Assembly: GCF_006716745.1 (NCBI RefSeq)
Contig: NZ_VFPP01000001.1
Location: 8,257,386 to 8,321,385, forward strand
Origin: Saccharothrix saharensis
Lineage (GTDB): Bacteria > Actinomycetota > Actinomycetes > Mycobacteriales > Pseudonocardiaceae
Direction of reading: 5' to 3'
DNA: 64,000 nucleotides
Shown: piece by piece, positions 43,144-51,302 of the stretch
Numbering within the stretch: the stretch's first letter is position 1
Layout: every line of letters starts with the position of its first letter
Made by a program: the position numbers and the translations under genes
The notes under the pieces: model-generated
Seen by the model: the letters and a program-made list of their open reading frames with translations, nothing else
Told to the model about the DNA's origin: nothing
Database searches by the model: none

Positions 43144-44466
43144 GTGGACAAGAAATCCGGGTCGACGGCACGCGGGCGCGCCCCCCGCCGCGCGCGCTTG
43201 CTCGGTGCGCTGGCCACCTGCGTGCTGGCCGCCACCGCCGCGCCCGCCACCGCCGCGCCCGCCACCGCCGCGCCCGCCACCGCCGCGCCGGCGGACGGCG
43301 CGCCGGCGGACGGCGCGGCGCTGCGCCAGGTGATGTTCGTCGGGAACAACTGGGACGGCACCGCCGACGTGATCGCCTCCAGCGGCGACTTCGCGAAGAT
43401 CGCCCGGGTGAACATCATCCCCGACCGCCAGGAGCGGCTGTGGGAGATCTACCTCAACCCGATCAGGCTCGCGTTCTTCCTCGGCATCAGGTCCGGCCCC
43501 GGTGAGGGTCACGACCAGTTCGTCGACGACATGTACACCACGCCCGACGGTCGCGCGGTGGTCGCCTCACGGCCCAGCTTCGCCGACGTGGTCTCGATCG
43601 ACCTGGCCACGGGCCGGGTCAACTGGCGGTTCCCGGTGTCGGGCTTCCGCTCCGACCACATGGCCGTCTCGCCCGACGGGCGGCGGGTCGCGGTGTCCGC
43701 CTCCACGTCCAACACCGTGCACGTGCTCGACATCGGGACCGGCCGCCAGGTCGGCTCCTTCAAGACGGGCGACAAGCCGCACGAGAACGTGTTCACCGAC
43801 GACGGCCGCCATTTGTGGAACATGTCCATCGGCGAGGTCAACACCGCGCTGGACGACCCGGCGCTCGACTTCACCAAGGGCGACCGCCGCATCACGGTCG
43901 TGGACACCACGACGTTCCAGCAGGTGAAGGTCATCGACATGCGACCGCGGCTGGACGCGTTCGGCCGCTCGGACCTGTCCGACTCGGTGCGGCCGGTGGC
44001 GTTCACGCCCGACGAGTCGAAGCTGTACTTCCAGGTGTCGTTCTTCAACGGCTTCCTGGAGTACGACGTGGCCACCGACCGCGTCACCCGGCTGAAGGAG
44101 CTGCCGAAGAACCCGGACACCAGCGAGGACCGCACCACCTGGGTCAACGACTCCCGCCACCACGGCATGTCGATGAGCCCGGCGGGGGACAGGCTGTGCA
44201 TCGCCGGGACCATGGACGACTACGCCGTGGTCGTGGACCGGGCGACCCTGCGCGAAGGCGCGCTCGTGCCCGCGTCCAAGCCCTACTGGGCCACGGTGAG
44301 CGGTGACGGGCGCAGTTGCGTGATCTCGGAGAGCGGGGCCGACCAGGTGACCGCGATCGACTTCGCCACCGGGCGCAAGCTGGTCTCGGTGCCGGTCGGT
44401 GACCACCCCCAGCGCGTGCGCGTGGGCCACGTCCCGGCCGGGTGGACGGGCCCGCAGGGCGGCTGA
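43144..44466 (+). CDS. secreted YncE-like beta-propeller protein
   Basis: A 440-residue exported protein. The signal peptide is followed by Ala/Thr/Pro pentapeptide repeats, then a seven-bladed-propeller-type sequence with blades such as HMAVSPDGRRVAVSASTSNTVHVLDIGTG and RPVAFTPDESKLYFQV. The pattern is that of YVTN/YncE proteins and cytochrome-D1-like propellers, but no heme motif (CxxCH) is present. It probably binds a ligand or DNA-like polymer outside the cell. GTG at 43144 has GGAG upstream, and a strong hairpin follows the stop. Confidence 0.85.
   Translation: MDKKSGSTARGRAPRRARLLGALATCVLAATAAPATAAPATAAPATAAPADGAPADGAALRQVMFVGNNWDGTADVIASSGDFAKIARVNIIPDRQERLWEIYLNPIRLAFFLGIRSGPGEGHDQFVDDMYTTPDGRAVVASRPSFADVVSIDLATGRVNWRFPVSGFRSDHMAVSPDGRRVAVSASTSNTVHVLDIGTGRQVGSFKTGDKPHENVFTDDGRHLWNMSIGEVNTALDDPALDFTKGDRRITVVDTTTFQQVKVIDMRPRLDAFGRSDLSDSVRPVAFTPDESKLYFQVSFFNGFLEYDVATDRVTRLKELPKNPDTSEDRTTWVNDSRHHGMSMSPAGDRLCIAGTMDDYAVVVDRATLREGALVPASKPYWATVSGDGRSCVISESGADQVTAIDFATGRKLVSVPVGDHPQRVRVGHVPAGWTGPQGG
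43231..43320 (+). repeat. 15-bp tandem repeats in the propeller gene linker
   Basis: Four copies of GCCACCGCCGCGCCC (encoding ATAAP) at 43231-43290 are followed by two copies of GCGGACGGCGCGCCG-type (ADGAP) at 43291-43320. The frame is kept. Copy number is likely to vary between strains by slippage, changing linker length after the signal peptide. Confidence 0.9.
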
Positions 44467-44479
44467 ACCGCGCCGGGGA

Positions 44480-44510
44480 AGCGGTGGTCGACACCACGTC
44501 GACCACCGCT
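44480..44510 (+). terminator. hairpin terminator after the propeller gene
   Basis: AGCGGTGGTCGAC and its perfect complement form a 13-bp stem around the loop ACCAC, 14 nt after the stop codon. Confidence 0.72.
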
Positions 44511-44534
44511 GTCGCACGTCCGAGCCCCGTTGTA

Positions 44535-44687
44535 GGCAGCGTGGCGCCGGCGGCGGTGGGGCTCGCGGCGGTGGCCGAGGCGACGCCGCCGGGGTTGCGC
44601 GGACGGGCGATGTCGTTGCGCCTCACCGGGAACCGGCTCGGCCAGGTGCTGGTGCCGGGCGCGGCCGGGCGTCGTCCGCCGGACTGA
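44535..44687 (+). pseudogene. C-terminal remnant of an MFS transporter gene
   Basis: The frame reads AAVAEATPPGLRGRAMSLRLTGN and RLGQVLVPGAAG, the loop and helix typical of MFS exporters near transmembrane segments 10-11 (P-x-x-x-R-G-R-x-M-x-L-R-x-x-x-N-R-L-G-Q). It stops at 44687 without a final helix and has no start or upstream domain; a terminator precedes it. It is a gene scrap of about 50 codons. Confidence 0.7.
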
Positions 44688-44690
44688 CCG

Positions 44691-45350
44691 TCACGGACCG
44701 GCGAGACCCGCCTCGTAGCCCGCGATCACCAGCTGGGCCCGGTCGCGGGCGGCCAGCTTCGCCATGAGGTGCCCGATGTGCGTCTTGACCGTGTGGCGGC
44801 TCAGGTGCAGAACCTGTTCGATCTCGGCGTTGGACAGGCCGCGGGTGATCAGCGCGAGCACCTCCCGTTCCCGCGGGGTGACCCGGTCGAGTGATCGTCG
44901 GGGGCGGTTCGGGGTGGGCGCGCGGATGAACTCCGCGATGAGCCTGCGGGTCACGGTGGGAGCGAGCAGCGCTTCCCCGGCCGCGACCGTCCTGATGGCG
45001 TCCAGCAGGCGGTCCGGCGGCACGTCCTTGAGCAGGAACCCGCTCGCACCGGCGCGCAACGTCTCGTGCACGACGCCGTCGAGGTCGAACGTGGTGAGGA
45101 TGAGCACCTTCGGGGCGTTCGGCAGCGCGGTGATGCGGCGGGTGGCGGCGACGCCGTCCAGGTCGGGCATGCGGACGTCCACCACCGCCACGTCCGGCCG
45201 GTGCCGCTCGGCCAGCTCGCACGCCTGCCGCCCGGTCCGCGCCAGGGCGACCACCTCCACCCCGGCGTCGGCGTCCACCAGCAGCCGGACGGTCTCCAGG
45301 AACATCGGCTCGTCGTCGGCGAGCAGCACGCGGATCGGCTCAGCCGTCAC
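44691..45350 (-). CDS. NarL/LuxR-type response regulator
   Basis: A 219-residue two-component regulator. The receiver domain (1-120) has the acidic pair DDEP near 11, phospho-acceptor Asp in VVDVRMPDLDG (near 54) and Lys in FLLKDVPP (near 104). The LuxR HTH is at LSNAEIEQVLHLSRHTVKTHIGHLMAKL (near 172-199). It overlaps the histidine kinase gene by 11 nt, so the two form a coupled pair. Targets are unknown; the divergent serine hydrolase gene beyond the kinase is a candidate. Confidence 0.95.
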   Translation of the reverse strand: MTAEPIRVLLADDEPMFLETVRLLVDADAGVEVVALARTGRQACELAERHRPDVAVVDVRMPDLDGVAATRRITALPNAPKVLILTTFDLDGVVHETLRAGASGFLLKDVPPDRLLDAIRTVAAGEALLAPTVTRRLIAEFIRAPTPNRPRRSLDRVTPREREVLALITRGLSNAEIEQVLHLSRHTVKTHIGHLMAKLAARDRAQLVIAGYEAGLAGP

Positions 45351-46467
45351 GGTGGCCCCCGGGCTCGAACGGGAGCGTGGCGCGGACCGCGAACCCGCCG
45401 CCCGGCTCCGGGCCCGCGTGCAGCGTGCCGCCGTGCAGCGCGACCCGCTCGCGCATGCCGAGCAGCCCTTGCCCCTCGCCGCCGGGCTCGGCCGCGGTCG
45501 TGCCCGCGTCCACGACGGACACGACGAGCCGGCCTGGCTCGACGGCCGTGGTCACGTGGCAGCGCGGCGGGTGGCTGTGCCGCCGCACGTTCGTCAGCGC
45601 CTCCTGCACGATGCGGTGGGCCGAGACCCGCACCGCCGCCGGCGTCCCGGTCAGGTCGGCCTGCTCGGCGGTCACCGTGACACCGGCCGAGCGCGCGTCC
45701 TCCACCAGCCGGTCCACCCCGCCGGCCGGGGCGGCGGACGCCTCGCGCACCCCGCCGAGCACGGTCCGGACGTCCGCCAGGGCCGACCGGCTCACCTGCT
45801 CGATGCTCCGCAGGGCCGCCTCCCGCTCGTCCGGGCGCGTGCCCGCCACGTGGGTGGCGACCGCGGCCTTCATCGCGATCAGGCTGAGGTTGTGCCCGAC
45901 CACGTCGTGGATGTCGCGGGCGATCCGCAACCGCTCCTCGGCCACCGCCCGCGCGGTGCGCGACTCGGCCAGCTCGGCGTCGTGCCGCCTGCGGGTGCGC
46001 ACGGCCGCCGCGACCGCCCACGTCCCGACGATGACCACCGCGCTGAACAGCAGGGTCGACGCGGGGGCCGTCGCGAACGACTCCCCGTCGCCGGGCGGGA
46101 CGACCGGCAGGCCCGGCACGGTCGCCACCGCCGCGCCGGTCGCCACCACGCACGCCACCGACGCCACCGCGGCGTCCGGGCGGGGTGAGGCCACCACGAC
46201 CGGGTAGAGCGCCAGCGCGACGGCCGCCAGCACCGACTCGTTGCCCGTGCCGACCACGATGGCCGCCGCGCCCACCGGCAGCACCGCCCACAGCGCGGCG
46301 ACCGGCCGGAGCCGGCGGACCACGAGCGGAGCACCGAGCGCCACGCCCGAGGCGACGGCGGGCACGTCCACCTCGGGTGCGCGCAGGACCGTCCACACCG
46401 CGACCAGGACCGCGACCGCCGCGTCCACCACCAGCGGCCCTCCCGGACCGAGCCTCGCCTGAGCCAT
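45340..46467 (-). CDS. HisKA_3 sensor histidine kinase
   Basis: A 375-residue membrane kinase. The N-terminal half has about four to five membrane helices with hardly any loops, an intramembrane-sensing shape. The dimerisation motif ARDIHDVVGHNLSLIAMKAAVA (His near 190) and the ATPase part with N-box HRIVQEALTNVRRHS and GQGLLGMRERVALHGG follow. ATG at 46467 is 6 nt from TACCGT on the coding strand (leaderless). It is operonic with the response regulator. The stimulus is unknown; such kinases often respond to envelope stress. Confidence 0.94.
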   Translation of the reverse strand: MAQARLGPGGPLVVDAAVAVLVAVWTVLRAPEVDVPAVASGVALGAPLVVRRLRPVAALWAVLPVGAAAIVVGTGNESVLAAVALALYPVVVASPRPDAAVASVACVVATGAAVATVPGLPVVPPGDGESFATAPASTLLFSAVVIVGTWAVAAAVRTRRRHDAELAESRTARAVAEERLRIARDIHDVVGHNLSLIAMKAAVATHVAGTRPDEREAALRSIEQVSRSALADVRTVLGGVREASAAPAGGVDRLVEDARSAGVTVTAEQADLTGTPAAVRVSAHRIVQEALTNVRRHSHPPRCHVTTAVEPGRLVVSVVDAGTTAAEPGGEGQGLLGMRERVALHGGTLHAGPEPGGGFAVRATLPFEPGGHRDG

Positions 46468-46551
46468 GCCGGCACGGTAACCGCCCGGCGCCCGACGGAA
46501 CTCGGACCACGGTCCGATGGCACGGGACCGGATCGTTCCGAGACTGCGGGT

Positions 46552-47997
46552 GTGCTCACCTCCATCCTGCCCGCGTTGATCCTCTCCGTCACGATCCTCG
46601 CCCCGACCGCCACCGCCCCGACCACCGCCGCGCCGGCCGCGGTCGACGCCGCCGCCATCGACGCGCTCGTGGAGCAGTACCGGGAGCAGACCTCGCTGCC
46701 CGGCGTGGCCGTGGCCGTCACGCACGGCACCGGGGTCGTGCACGCCGCCGGTTACGGCCACACCCCCGACGGCGCCGTCGTGTCCGCGCACACCGTGATG
46801 GCCGCGGCGTCGGTGAGCAAGTCGTTCACGGCGTTGGCGGTGATGCGGCTGGTGGAGGACGGGCGGATCGCGCTGGACGACCCGGTCCGGGCGCACCTGC
46901 CCGAGTTCACCATGGCCGGCCCGCGTGCCGCCGACATCACCGTGCGGCAGCTGCTCGACCAGACCTCGGGCCTGTCGGACACCACCCACCGGTCGTTCAG
47001 CGGCCCGCCCGTCCACACCCTGGCCGAGGCCGTGGCGGCGATGCGCGACTCCGAGCCGGCCGCCGAACCCGGCACGCGCTGGGAGTACCACAACCCGAAC
47101 TTCCAGGTCGCCGCGCGCCTGGTCGAGGTCGTGGGCGGCGTGCCGTTCGCCGAGTACCTGCGCCGGTACGTCTTCGGACCGCTCGGCATGCGCGACAGCG
47201 GCACCGCCGACACCGAGCGCGACCTGCCACCGAGCGCCCGCGGGCACGTCAAGGTGCTCGGCCTGCCCGTGGCGCTGCCCGAACCGCCGGCGTTCGGCAA
47301 CGGCTCCGGTGGCGTCCTCACCTCGGCCCACGACCTGGCGGCGTGGCTGATCGCGCAGAACAACGGGGGTCGCGGACCCGACGGGACGGCCGTCAGCACC
47401 CCGCGGAGCATCGCCGAGACGCACACCCCGTCCGCCGTGTCGGAGTCCTACGGCCTGGGCTGGTTCCTCGGCGCCACGCCGTCCGGCGCGCGGTTGATCG
47501 ACCACGGCGGCGACCTGTTCACCTCGACGGCCTACCAGGCGCTGCTGCCCGACTCCGGCCACGGGATCGCCGTCATGGCCAACACCGGCTTGCGGCACGG
47601 CGACGCCCAGGAGCTCGGCGAACGGCTCATCGCCCTGGTCGAGGGCAGGCAGCTCGCGCCCGCCGGCGACCCGTCCGCGGTCGTCGACGCGGTGCTGCTG
47701 GTCCTCGCCCCGGTCGTCGCGGCGGCGGCGGTCCGGGGCGTGCTCCGGTCACGGCGGTGGGCCGACCGGCGGCGGTCGTCGGCGCGCCTGGTCCCGCTGG
47801 TGCTGCCGCTGCTGCTCCTGGCCACGGTCCACCGGCTGGTCGGCTACCTCTACCGGGGCCGTGACGTGGCGTGGCTCCAGGTGCCGTACCTGTACCCGAC
47901 GTTCATGGTGCTGCTGGCGGTGGCGTCGCTGGGCGGCGTGGCCGTCCTGGTGGCGAGGTCGGTGGCGGTCTCCGCGCGCCGGGCGGACGCCGGGTGA
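46552..47997 (+). CDS. serine hydrolase of the class C beta-lactamase/AmpC-like family with C-terminal membrane helices
   Basis: A 481-residue exported enzyme. A signal peptide (1-22) is followed by the hydrolase domain: SVSKSF (SxxK, near residue 87), YHNPNF (YxN, near 182) and DHGGD (HxG in place of KTG). Three membrane helices follow at about 385-400, 420-440 and 450-470. The family includes peptidases and esterases acting on D-amino-acid peptides. GTG at 46552 is 6 nt after GAGACT (leaderless). It is divergent from the histidine kinase; a very strong terminator follows. Confidence 0.9.
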   Translation: MLTSILPALILSVTILAPTATAPTTAAPAAVDAAAIDALVEQYREQTSLPGVAVAVTHGTGVVHAAGYGHTPDGAVVSAHTVMAAASVSKSFTALAVMRLVEDGRIALDDPVRAHLPEFTMAGPRAADITVRQLLDQTSGLSDTTHRSFSGPPVHTLAEAVAAMRDSEPAAEPGTRWEYHNPNFQVAARLVEVVGGVPFAEYLRRYVFGPLGMRDSGTADTERDLPPSARGHVKVLGLPVALPEPPAFGNGSGGVLTSAHDLAAWLIAQNNGGRGPDGTAVSTPRSIAETHTPSAVSESYGLGWFLGATPSGARLIDHGGDLFTSTAYQALLPDSGHGIAVMANTGLRHGDAQELGERLIALVEGRQLAPAGDPSAVVDAVLLVLAPVVAAAAVRGVLRSRRWADRRRSSARLVPLVLPLLLLATVHRLVGYLYRGRDVAWLQVPYLYPTFMVLLAVASLGGVAVLVARSVAVSARRADAG

Positions 47998-48036
47998 CGG
48001 GCGTGGACCCGGCGCGCCCCCGGGTCCACGCCCGTC
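47996..48036. terminator. 17-bp perfect-stem bidirectional terminator
   Basis: GACGGGCGTGGACCCGG pairs with its complement over a 7-nt loop. The left arm begins within the serine hydrolase stop codon and the right arm ends within the stop of a minus-strand small ORF, so both convergent genes would share it. Confidence 0.87.
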
Positions 48037-48193
48037 ATTCGCCCCCGTCATTCGCCTCGTCGTCCGGACCGGTCCCCGGGTGGTCCTCCGGTTCGTCATC
48101 GGGTGCCCGGCCCACCCAGGCGATCGTGTCCGGCTCGGGCCACCACCCGGTCGGCACGGGCCTCGGGGGTTCAGCGCCCGGCTCGCACTCCAC
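48035..48193 (-). CDS. small acidic protein (52 aa), unrecognised
   Basis: A short ORF starting with GTG at 48193, with GGGAGG exactly 6 nt upstream, and ending inside a strong bidirectional terminator. The product begins MECEPGAEPPRPVPTGWWPE, continues DTIAWVGRAPDDEPED and ends with many Asp/Glu/Gly. It has one Cys and no signal or membrane segment; the calculated charge would be strongly negative. No family is recognised. The good ribosome binding site and shared terminator favour a real gene. Confidence 0.5.
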   Translation of the reverse strand: MECEPGAEPPRPVPTGWWPEPDTIAWVGRAPDDEPEDHPGTGPDDEANDGGE

Positions 48194-48266
48194 TCATCAC
48201 CTCCCGCCATCGAGCAGGTGCGCCCGACGCTAGGGACGTGCGGCGGCGCGCGCAGCGGTCGGCTCC

Positions 48267-48277
48267 GGCCAACGGCC
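48267..48277. promoter_or_regulatory. GGCCAACGGCC palindrome upstream of the small secreted peptide gene
   Basis: GGCC-AAC-GGCC lies 130 nt before the ATG at 48408. The near-identical GGCC-AAT-GGCC occurs at 49626-49636 between the LuxR and NlpC/P60 genes. Such a short GC palindrome can arise by chance here, so the shared-operator idea is tentative. Confidence 0.33.
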
Positions 48278-48407
48278 GCAGCAGGCCACCGCCGATCGGC
48301 TGACCTATTGCGGACGGTGGCCGGACCCGCCACTGCCGCCGGGGGCCGCCGGCCGCCAGGATTCGGTCAACGCCGGTCGGGGGACCAGGAACAACCAGGA
48401 GGAGAAC

Positions 48408-48605
48408 ATGTCCAAGCGCATCGTGGCCGCCGTGCTCGCCGCGGTCTTCGCCGCCGCGACGTTCGGGGTCGCGGCCTTCGGCGTCGCCGCCGCGAGCACC
48501 GCCGTGACGGCCACCGGCGACCCGACCGACCCGCCGACCCCGTGCCCGGTCCCCGACCTGGAGTGCGACGACGACGACTACGGCTGGACCAACCCCGGCA
48601 CGTGA
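48408..48605 (+). CDS. small secreted acidic peptide (65 aa)
   Basis: A strong ribosome binding site (GGAGGAG, 4 nt before ATG) precedes a peptide with a clear signal sequence (MSKRIVAAVLAAVFAAATFG, likely cleaved after AAAS or AVA). The mature part of about 35-40 residues has TGDPTDPPTPCPVPDLEC, a two-Cys loop of eight residues, then DDDDYGWTNPGT. It looks like a secreted signalling or metal-binding peptide; no family is recognised. It ends 4 bp from the convergent LuxR-type regulator gene. Confidence 0.75.
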   Translation: MSKRIVAAVLAAVFAAATFGVAAFGVAAASTAVTATGDPTDPPTPCPVPDLECDDDDYGWTNPGT

Positions 48606-48609
48606 CCGG

Positions 48610-49566
48610 TCAGTTCAACCACCCCAACCGGGTGGCCGCGTACACCGCGGCCACCCGGTTGTCGGCTTGCAACGCCTCCAGCAGGCCCGAGACGTAGCGG
48701 CGGACCGTCCGCTCGCTGATCTTCATGTGCCGGGCGATGGCGCCGTCGGTCATTCCCGTGGCCAGCAGGTCCAGCACCTTGGCCTGGGTCGGCGTGAGCC
48801 CGTTGCGCGAGCCGGTCTCCTGCGCGCCGACCGGCACCGCCTGGCTCCACACCAGCTCGAACAGCATCCGCAGCGCGGCGATGATGGTCGGCGTGCGGAC
48901 CAGCAACGCGCCCTCCATGCCGGTCGGGTCCAGCGGCACCAGCGCCGAGTGCCGGTCGGCGATCACCATCTTCATCGGCAGCTCCGGCACCGCCCGCATC
49001 TGCCAACCCGCCTTGAGGTTCCCCTCGACCATGGCCCGGGAGCTCTCGAACTCCAGCACCGCCCGTTCGCACACGTTGCGCAGCACCACACCCCGCTCGG
49101 CCACGACCGCGGGCAGCGTCATCACCGTCTGCGCGCTCGGGGCCTTGCGGAAGTGCCTGGTGGAGAACGTCACGAACTCCTCCCGCGCGGACAGGCACAG
49201 CTCGAACGAGATCTGACCGATGCGCTGCGGGTCGGTGACGACCTCGATGTCGGCCGTGTCGCCGGACGAGTTCGCCATCCGGTAGGCGGCCTGCAGCGCG
49301 TCGAGCTGGTGCCGTGCCGCCACGATCGCCCGCTGTTGGTCGAGCACCCGCTGCTGCGCGACCAGGATCGCGTGGTCGACCGCGCGCACCGGCTCGACCG
49401 GCGCGATGGTCGGGTCGCCGCGGTAGTCGCGGCGGACGAATCCCTTCTCGAACAGCTCGGCCATGTCCGCGCTCTCGGCCCGCGGGTCGTCCACGGCGAT
49501 CGGCCCGCCACGCACCAACGAGTCGTACAGCGCCCCCGCGCCCATGGACAGCAGCCCTTCCAACAT
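48610..49566 (-). CDS. LuxR-type HTH regulator with a long N-terminal region
   Basis: A 318-residue regulator. The C-terminal HTH reads LTPTQAKVLDLLATGMTDGAIARHMKISERTVRRYVSGLLEAL (near 255-297). The N-terminal part starts with a TrmB-like winged-helix remnant, a coiled helix (LVAQQRVLDQQRAIVAARHQLDALQAAYRM) and a PLD-like/TrmB sensor region (CLSAREEFVTFSTRHF). Regulators of this build occur next to peptide and secreted-protein genes in Actinosynnema-like strains. It is divergent from the NlpC/P60 gene. ATG at 49566 lies after GGTGGG. Confidence 0.85.
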   Translation of the reverse strand: MLEGLLSMGAGALYDSLVRGGPIAVDDPRAESADMAELFEKGFVRRDYRGDPTIAPVEPVRAVDHAILVAQQRVLDQQRAIVAARHQLDALQAAYRMANSSGDTADIEVVTDPQRIGQISFELCLSAREEFVTFSTRHFRKAPSAQTVMTLPAVVAERGVVLRNVCERAVLEFESSRAMVEGNLKAGWQMRAVPELPMKMVIADRHSALVPLDPTGMEGALLVRTPTIIAALRMLFELVWSQAVPVGAQETGSRNGLTPTQAKVLDLLATGMTDGAIARHMKISERTVRRYVSGLLEALQADNRVAAVYAATRLGWLN

Positions 49567-49625
49567 GTCCCACCCCCGGGTTCTCCCCAAAACCGGAGCC
49601 CCAGCGTACGGGCGTGTCCAGTGGC

Positions 49626-49636
49626 GGCCAATGGCC
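49626..49636. promoter_or_regulatory. GGCCAATGGCC palindrome in the luxR/nlpC spacer
   Basis: This dyad sits inside a larger imperfect repeat (GTGGC...GCCAC, 49621-49646) midway between the divergent LuxR regulator and NlpC/P60 genes. A near copy lies upstream of the small secreted peptide gene. Confidence 0.38.
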
Positions 49637-49712
49637 GATCTGCCACCTACGTCGCCGTCCTCCCGCGGCTCCACGCTCGTGGTCGGACCAGCCACGACGG
49701 AAGGGCACGAGG

Positions 49713-51209
49713 ATGAGACTCCACCAGCGAGCGGCCCGGTTGCTGCTCTCGACGGCGCTCGCCGCGGCGGTGCTCGGCGGCGGCGTCGCCACCGCCGCGC
49801 CGTCGGCCGGCGCCACCGGCGGCGAGGGGCAGCGCACCCCGGTCGTCGGCTACCGGGCCGGCTCCGGCACGCCGACCACCGCCGTCACGTCGACCGACGC
49901 GTCCGGCGCGACCGTCGCCGCCGAGGTCGCCACCCCGGCCGTGACGAGGTCGGAGATCATCGCCCGAGCCCGCACGTGGGTGACCGCCGCGGTGCCGTAC
50001 AGCCAGAGCGACCACTACGGCGGCTACCGCACCGACTGCTCCGGCTTCGTGTCGATGGCGTGGCGGCTCGGCGAGTCGCTGACCACCCGCAGCCTGGACC
50101 AGGTGGCGCACCGCATCGACAAGGACGACCTCAAAGCGGGCGACATCCTGCTCAGCTACGACAACCACGTGGCGATCTTCGAGAAGTGGGCCGACACCGC
50201 GCGCACCGAGTACTACGTCTACGAGCAGACACCGCCCCGGGCCGTCCACCGGAAGATCCCGTACCCCTACTACAGCGGCACCTACCTGCCCTACCGCTAC
50301 GACAACGTCGTCGAGGACGACGGCCAGACGACCGCGCTGCCCGGCTTGTCGACCCTCTCCCGGGCCAACGGCGACCTGGACGTCTTCGCCACCACCTCGG
50401 ACGGCCACCTGAAGCACCGCAACATGAACGACGGCGTGTGGAGTTGTTGGGCGACGCTGCCGTACAACGCGAAGGTCAAGGGCGATCCGGCGGCGATCCA
50501 CACGAGCGGTCGGATCGACGTGTTCGCGCAGGGCATCGACAACCGGTTGAAGAAGATCACCTGGACGTCCACGTACGGGTGGTACCAGTGGGCCGACATG
50601 GGGGAGTACGCCGTCACGTCGTCGCCCGCGGTCACCAGCCGGCACGCGACCGGCATCGACGTGTTCGCCAAGAACGGCGCGAACAAGATCGTGTACCGGC
50701 ACTACGACACCGTGCGGGGGTGGACCACGAACTGGTCCGACATCGGCCTGAACGCCTCGACCGTCACCGCGTCCGGCGCGCCGGCGGCCGTGGCCAACGC
50801 CGACGGCACCCGGATGAACGTCTTCGCCCGCGCCACCGACGGCAGCCTGCTGTCGTTGATGTGGACGCGCGACGCCGGCTGGTACAGCTGGGCCGACCGC
50901 GGCGGCAACTTCACCGGCCGCCCCGCCGCCTCCACCCGCGGCGGTGACAGCGTCGACATCTTCCTCCGCGACCACGACAACAGCTTCGTCCACCGCTACA
51001 GCCCCAACGGCGCGGACTGGACGACCTACCCCACCAGCGACTTCGGCGGCTACATCCTCACCGGCCCGACCGCCGTGTCCATGAGCGGGCAGCGCATCGA
51101 CGTGTTCACCCGCAACAGCGCCGCCGACCTCATCCGCAAGACGTGGACCAGCACGAACGGCTGGTACGACTGGGCCGGTCACGGCCCGGTGGGGGCGCCC
51201 GCCTGCTGA
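49713..51209 (+). CDS. secreted NlpC/P60-type protein with PLL-like lectin repeats
   Basis: A 498-residue exported protein. After the signal peptide (ends near ATAAPSAG) lies a cysteine peptidase-like domain (about 75-195) with YGGYRTDCSGFVSMAWRLG (catalytic Cys) and SYDNHVAIFEKW (His). The C-terminal 290 residues form about six repeats such as RIDVFAQGIDNRLKKITWTSTYGWYQWADMG and RIDVFTRNSAADLIRKTWTST, the pattern of PLL-type beta-propeller lectins that bind fucose or similar sugars. It may cut wall peptides after glycan binding. ATG at 49713 with GAGG. It is divergent from the LuxR regulator. Confidence 0.87.
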   Translation: MRLHQRAARLLLSTALAAAVLGGGVATAAPSAGATGGEGQRTPVVGYRAGSGTPTTAVTSTDASGATVAAEVATPAVTRSEIIARARTWVTAAVPYSQSDHYGGYRTDCSGFVSMAWRLGESLTTRSLDQVAHRIDKDDLKAGDILLSYDNHVAIFEKWADTARTEYYVYEQTPPRAVHRKIPYPYYSGTYLPYRYDNVVEDDGQTTALPGLSTLSRANGDLDVFATTSDGHLKHRNMNDGVWSCWATLPYNAKVKGDPAAIHTSGRIDVFAQGIDNRLKKITWTSTYGWYQWADMGEYAVTSSPAVTSRHATGIDVFAKNGANKIVYRHYDTVRGWTTNWSDIGLNASTVTASGAPAAVANADGTRMNVFARATDGSLLSLMWTRDAGWYSWADRGGNFTGRPAASTRGGDSVDIFLRDHDNSFVHRYSPNGADWTTYPTSDFGGYILTGPTAVSMSGQRIDVFTRNSAADLIRKTWTSTNGWYDWAGHGPVGAPAC

Positions 51210-51302
51210 TCGGCGCCGGCCCGACCCGGTCCCGCCCGCCCTCCGGGGCAGGCGGGACCGCGCGCGGTGGCAGCCGGGGCCCCGTCACGCGAAGATCTTC
51301 GC

